A stretch of DNA of 64,000 nucleotides, taken from NCBI GenBank assembly GCA_007922225.1, contig ML679963.1, positions 148,804-212,803 on the forward strand. Reading direction: 5' to 3'. The DNA is from Emydura subglobosa. Taxonomy: Eukaryota; Chordata; Testudines; Chelidae. The translations under genes were made by a program, and so were the position numbers. Below the pieces are notes generated by a model. The model did not search any database. It saw nothing but the letters and a program-made list of their open reading frames with translations, and was not told the origin of the DNA. Positions 58,546-64,000 of the stretch are shown piece after piece (position 1 is the stretch's first letter; each line of letters opens with the position of its first letter).

Positions 58546-60725
58546 TGTGGCATTACACAAGAACTTGAGCCATGGGTTTCTGGGTCCCACAGCAACTTCA
58601 CAGAGGTCTTATGACAAATACAAAAAACCCCAGAAAATACCCTTACATAGCATTTTTACATGAGTTGTAGTAGTTTCAAGGTCAGGCAGAGAGGAGGGGT
58701 ATATGAATAAGACAAAGTCCCTGGCTCTAGTGAAACTTTTACTGAGGATGGTACACACTAACTCCATAACACTCTTCCAAATCCATATCAACTCACCACC
58801 AGCAATGCACCCTCATCTAAGATTCTGCTGTACCCTTTGTTTACTGGCTTCCAAGCTTTGCTCTAGTCCCTTCTAAATATCAATGTCCTTTCATCCCAAA
58901 CACCATTGCATCACACTTCATTATTACTATTGCCCTATGTCCTTTCTCATATCTGACATCACTGCCCTCCTAGCTGGACAATGCTCCAACTCCCCTCTGC
59001 CCTCAACAATCTAACACAATTATGTCTTTCAGAGATAGCAATATAATCCACAGATGGAACCAGCATTATAGCACACCATCCTATATGAAAGGCTCCTCTG
59101 AATTTCCTTTCTTCTCATGGAGAACATTAAACAACAGCCTGACAAGCATTAGGATCAGTCAGTATCAGATGCATCATTGCTCACTCATTGCTATGAACTG
59201 CCTTTTACATCATACCTTTGGGAACCCTGCCCTCTGCATCTACTGGTGGGGACATGCCTGCTGTCACTTGTATTGCCCCTTTGTAAGAAGAATCCCAAAC
59301 ACAAACCTTGAGCTCAGCCTTCAGATGCCCAGTTTACACACATGGGAAGGAATTAGGCAGGCACCACCAGGATTCAGCAGCACACTTTCACTTAAATGCT
59401 CACTTTGGTCTCAGAGGTCTTATCTACACAAATCAGTATCTAAATTACAATAAATGCCACCAATAGTGCAGATGTATTGGTGATAGCAACAAAGTAAGTG
59501 CTAATGTAGTTGAGACTCAGGTGGTTTTATCACCATGTCACAAAACCTGCTCTGAGCTGTCTTAGATGAATGGTGGTTAGAACACCAAGGGCCTATATAT
59601 GCTGTTGCTCCCAACAGTATTTCCTTTTGTTTATTTTAAACCTGCTGCCTATGAATTTCCATAGCATTCTCTCTCTCCTCCTCCACCACTGCTGCCTCTG
59701 CCAGCTTCTCCTCCTCCACAAATTGTATAGGGAGGGTCTGAAAGGAGACAAGCTGCAGAGATTGTCAGTAGGGCACTGGAATTATTGTCCACCATAGGCT
59801 GCCTACTGTGCTTGAACTATCCCATCTAGGTACCTAGAGCATGTTCACATAGTCCAGCAGGTTCCACACAGGGCAGCTCAAGCACAACATACAGCCTGTG
59901 GCTTCGGTGGTGAATCCAGCAGTGCCCCAACACATTCAAAATCACTGTGGCTTTCCTCCTATCAGAACCTCACTGCACAGTATGCACTTGTGCCACAGGG
60001 GTTGTGAAGAATGAACCACACCCCACCTTCCCAGTGCTATCTGCTGTGTTCGTCAGACCCGAGTGATGGTGAGTGACTCACTCACTCTACACATTAAATG
60101 TATGTGCTTGCAGAATTACTCGATTTAAACCCAAATTAGTAATTTCATAATTACACCTTAAAAAAAAAAAAAACCAAACAAAAACCCAGAATGACAAAGT
60201 TAGGAAGGGTTGGCATCTGTGACATCACAGAGATAGCATCCAAAAACCACTCAAACACACAAAAAGAACCCCAGAACATGATACATACACACACTTATGC
60301 CCATCCTACAACCCAAGCACATGCCTGCCTCAGTCTCTTCCCACATTCTGTACCCCCACATCAACTCACCTCCTTAAAATACAAGCCCCCAACCTGCGCT
60401 GCTTTTCTTCTCCCCCACCTTAAACACTTGCACATAAAACTTTCCAGCCAGGAGTTTTCCATTTGAAATTTTTTATCTGAAACACAGGGACTTCCCGCTC
60501 AAACCTCGAAGAATTCTCTCCATTCCTCTCACACTGGACACACATTAGAAAGACTGCAGAAGAACACAGCAGTTAAACAAATCTCACCACAGCTCTGAAC
60601 TTCATTTCTGATCCTTTCCAGCTCACAGCACTTTCAGAAAGTCAGTTATGCTGTCTCAAAACAAGAAATCTGGGGACAACTCTTCAATCAGTTGACTGTA
60701 CCAAAAATCTTTTTTTTTTTAAAGG

Positions 60726-60762
<37 letters not shown>

Positions 60763-63054
60763 AGATCCACTCCTGCCTACCCAACTCCTTCTGGAGCCTG
60801 CTGAAGAAGGCGTTTTATACAGAGGAGAGTGAGCAAAAAGACTCTCCTCCCCTTCTAAACAGAGAGAGAGACAGAGAGAGACAGAGACAGACACACAGAT
60901 CACAAGCCGAAGCCGAAGATGAAAGAAGCCTGCTGTCTGCATGTGGAGCACAAGCTGTTTAATGACAGAGAAAAATGGAAAGAAAAGGAATCAAAGAGGC
61001 TGGAAACCTTGGGTGAGAGCCTACAACTTAAAACCACAGTAAAAAAAGCAAAGGCAGCAATGTGTTCTGCTGCGGCAAATTTTGCACAGAAAGGCAGTTA
61101 CAAACTGGAGCAACATCAACTGGACTCCACTGAATCCAACTCAATACATTCTCACCTGCAAACCCATGGCAAAGTTCCTGTGCCTGAAGCTGTCTCTACT
61201 TTTATGCCTCCAGCAAACCAAAGGAACCACTGCAGGAACTCTGATGGTAGGAAATAGTTGATTGTCTTGTTTGTTCTTACAACAGTAGCACATCTATCCA
61301 GCAACATTCTGTTCCTGAACTGTTTTGAAGCATCCACACCCAAAGCTCCTTACAACCAGTTGCACCAGTACATGATAGCACACCTGAAGCACTTATCCCA
61401 TAATGCCCAGCATTGTTGCTGGCAGCAGGGGCTTTTGGATAACTTCCGAACACAAGGCACTTCATTATGGGATGGAGACATGTAGCTGAGTCCCCCTACA
61501 CTGGGGCAGTTGCAGCATGTTATGTCTCCTGGTCACGATGGGCAGAAGTTACAAGACAGCAACAATTCAGCACGATCAGAATGTGAAATTGTCTCAGATA
61601 CTGCAGCCTTCTGCACTGTGCTGGCATGCATGAAACACATTGCATTCCAGCTATTCTAGGCCCCAGAGCAGCCACCAGGTAGTCATACAAAGCTGCTGTA
61701 ATTTAGAGCATACCTGGAGCTATTGTAAGCTGTGTTGGAGGCCAAGCAGTCTCTTGAAGGGGATCAACTCCACACTGAGTCAGGGGATTTGATTTCCTTC
61801 TATCAAGGCTTCCATGACAAAGTGTTAAAAGCTATAAAATTTTCCAGCCATATAATCTGATTCCCAGCAACGATGTCAGCAGCCAAATGAGTTTCTCAAG
61901 AGAAGATGAGTATTGGGTGGTGTGTCCCAGAATCCAGATAACTGCAATCTACACAGACCATATTGCCACGAATTCCCCTTGTACACTGTTTCACGACTAT
62001 CACTCTCTTCAAAGAGCTCATAACATGGGGCTCTGCAGTTAGCCACTAACTGGGCAAATTATTAAAACCACAGGAGCACCCACACGTGCTGGGTGCTGTC
62101 CATGCACAGAGAAAGACACAGTCCTGGTCCTGAAGTCTATGGCATGTCAACCTCTTAGACTGACAATACAACCTCCACTAACTGAACCACTGTTCAGAGT
62201 CCAAATAAAGAGATTTGTGCTCCAAATGCCTTGTATGTATCTACAAACAGGGAGTTCTACCCTAACCCAACTGAGACCTAGTTCAGATTCCCTGGTTTTC
62301 TGCAAAAAAAACCCCCAAAAAACCAAAAACCATTCTTCTTTGCATCTTCGGGTCTGGTAAAATGGAGGCTATTACTGGTTCCGTGTTATTTACTTGAACT
62401 CTTCTGAGAAAGCCACCAAATACTGGAGCTATTTCAGACCATAAGTACTGGCCAGTTTCCACAGACTTGGGGAAGCTGACAGGGGTACCCAATCTTCAGT
62501 GACTGTATGCTTGGGAGGAGAATGGGGAGGCAGAGCTCAGTGCAGGATAGAGGGGAGACAGTAGTAAAGATAAGCTGGTTCCCTTCCCCGTGTACATTCT
62601 TTGGAGTAGAAGTGAAGATATGTTCATTCTTCAGCCATTAGGTTGGTGATTCTCACACAATCAGAAGACCCTAAGTCAGATTCTAGCATTCCTCTTCAAG
62701 CCACATTGTATTTTTCATCTGTGAAGTACTAGCATGTATGTCTAGGAGCTGCTGAGAGACCATTACGGTGTGCAGTCTGTTGGCAAACTGGAACAAGAGC
62801 TAGGGATCATCCAGCTCTGCCCTCACCAGCAGGCTCCTCCTGGAGATGAGCAGAACTTGGTGAGGGGGAGGGAAATCTATAGACTGATAGTTTCTTACCC
62901 ATGGGTTACTCCACCTTAATCTTCCATGTATTCCAAGAATTTCAGCTTCAAAGGTAAAGGAAATTACCATTTCAAATCTTCATGGCTGCTGGCATCACCT
63001 CAAGTCAACCCATGTGAAGGTGTTTTTCCCCCTTCTCAGTGAAGCTTCTCACTA
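58546..63054. other. Non-coding sequence with simple repeats
   Basis: No supported gene. It holds a T11 run (60710-60720), an A33 run (60726-60758) and a (GA)n/(GACA)n stretch (60861-60900). The 143-aa frame at 59022-59453 and the 112-aa frame at 60919-61257 have no recognisable family, conserved motif or splice context. Confidence 0.5.
60710..60758. repeat. T11 then A33 homopolymer tracts
   Basis: tttttttttt followed by aaagg and 33 A. The A-run may mark the end of a retroposed sequence, but no source element is visible at either side. Confidence 0.9.
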
Positions 63055-63585
63055 GTAATATCTACACCTTAGGCTTCCATTAGAATCACATCTTGTCTCA
63101 TATGAAATAGGATTGGACATGGTTAATACTTGGATGAGGGACCTCTGAAAACCCAGACAATTATGGAAGAGGTGTTAGCTACTCATCTCTGATCATACTG
63201 ACACAATCTCCCAGTGTGCAGTTAGAAGGCATTGTGCTGTTCCAGGTGCTATCTTTTAGAGGAAACAGAATATCAAGGCCCTGAACATTTGTGGCAAGGA
63301 TCCTATGGCACTTTTCAAAAGAGCTGGGGCATCGACGCTGGTGTCCTTCCAGATTCCAGTTTGAACAATTACATTGTCTCCCTTATTTCCCCCTACAGTT
63401 CTAACTGGCTGCAAGTTCTCTTTTCACTTCTTGTCCTCAACTTCCATGGAGTTACTGTGAACTGTTAAACAAGTGCTGCAGCACTCTAAAAAGCAAGCTG
63501 TGTTTCAGCAGTGGGTGAAAGTATTCCTATATCTTAGAAAAGCTTTGCAATCCTTCTGGCTGAAAGGCACTATTTAAAACATGCC
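63055..63585 (+). mobile_element. 5S rRNA-derived SINE with an L2-like tail
   Basis: The head reads atcttgtctcatatgaaata, gacatggttaatacttggat and gagggacctctgaaaaccc, matching the 3' two thirds of vertebrate 5S rRNA (compare cctggttagtacttggatgg). The body has gatcctatggcacttttcaa and gctggtgtccttccagattc. The tail gcaatccttctggctgaaag and gcactatttaaaac is the 3' end typical of L2-type LINEs. This is the build of SINE3/AmnSINE-type elements. The copy is old. Confidence 0.65.
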
Positions 63586-64000
63586 ATTCTAAGTCTCATG
63601 TTTATTGTACTCTGGCTTCGGAAAGCACTGAAGTACATTATACTAAACTGACATGTTGACATAACCCACACCCTGGCTCCTAGGCAGCCCTTTGCTTGAA
63701 AGGGTGTGGTATATTTACAATTGCAATTACTGTAGTTAACCTCACCTCAGTCTGGAAAATGACTTGGCTTTTAAAATAAGGCTCAGAACAATAGGAGCTA
63801 GTGTATTAGGAATTTCTGTTTAAAAGAGCTGCCCAGTTCATTAAGGCTTCTTCTTCAGATCACATCTGCACTATAGCAAATGTTGTGCCTGGTGGGTGTG
63901 TGGGAAGGAGCATGGTTACAGTAGCACAGATCCCTGAAAAAACTGTTTAAAACACTGGCCAGTTCTGCAGCATAGAAGAGACCAAACCATACATCAAAAC

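Noticed and set aside
59022..59453. Plus-strand 143-aa frame
   Set aside because: No recognisable motif and average composition for non-coding sequence here.
60919..61257. Plus-strand 112-aa frame beginning MKEACCLHVEHK
   Set aside because: No family resemblance, no conserved motif, and it lies just after simple repeats; chance is the simplest explanation.
1..64000. CRISPR arrays, bacterial operons, phage genes, attachment sites
   Set aside because: The sequence is spliced vertebrate DNA; no spaced direct-repeat array or prokaryotic gene arrangement is present.

Overview
The window is vertebrate nuclear DNA, most likely from a turtle (inference). Split exons with GT/AG borders give a protein very close to bird/reptile myosin-IC, and the introns carry CR1 LINEs, DIRS-like tyrosine-recombinase retrotransposons, hAT/Harbinger-type MITEs, Penelope-like ends and a 5S-derived SINE. 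That mix is typical of turtles; a crocodilian or tuatara cannot be excluded from sequence alone. No bacterial genes, CRISPR arrays, rRNA or tRNA genes were seen.

One host gene is visible: MYO1C (unconventional myosin-Ic), on the minus strand. I resolved 23 consecutive coding exons between 44824 and 234. Their phases agree at every junction and together they encode 817 codons without a stop: the whole motor domain (P-loop, switch I, switch II, relay helix, SH1 region, converter), the IQ neck and the start of the TH1 tail. The first exon(s) were not found in 44.8-64 kb, and the last tail exons lie beyond position 1.

Four introns are swollen by retrotransposons. Intron 2391-10941 holds a CR1 LINE (3395-6795, with a second CR1 3' end nested in inverse orientation) next to a decayed DIRS-like element D (6796-10490), itself hit by a hAT MITE with a perfect 8-bp duplication. 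Intron 12046-18777 holds a nearly full-length DIRS-like element A (12322-18372). Intron 18870-23284 holds the gag half of element E (about 19400-22401). Intron 30083-40015 holds an old element C (31054-39020) into which a younger element B (34090-38025) inserted. All five DIRS-like copies and the CR1 are coded on the same strand as MYO1C. Every copy is disabled by frameshift, deletion or nested insertion.

The part upstream of the first resolved exon (44825-64000) has no supported host gene. It holds old LINE 3' ends, a 1.24-kb element with TG...CA ends, short terminal direct repeats, a TATA box and a minisatellite (47822-49059), Penelope-like ends (one with a hammerhead-ribozyme-like core at 52587), an RTE/L2-type LINE 3' ORF fragment ending in a C2H2 motif, an old CR1 and a 5S-derived SINE.

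The most unusual biology is the DIRS cluster: several generations of tyrosine-recombinase retrotransposons in sense orientation in one actively conserved gene, with diagnostic inverted terminal repeats, internal complementary regions and AAC/GTT trinucleotides at their edges, and with splice-donor-like motifs inside the terminal fold-back.
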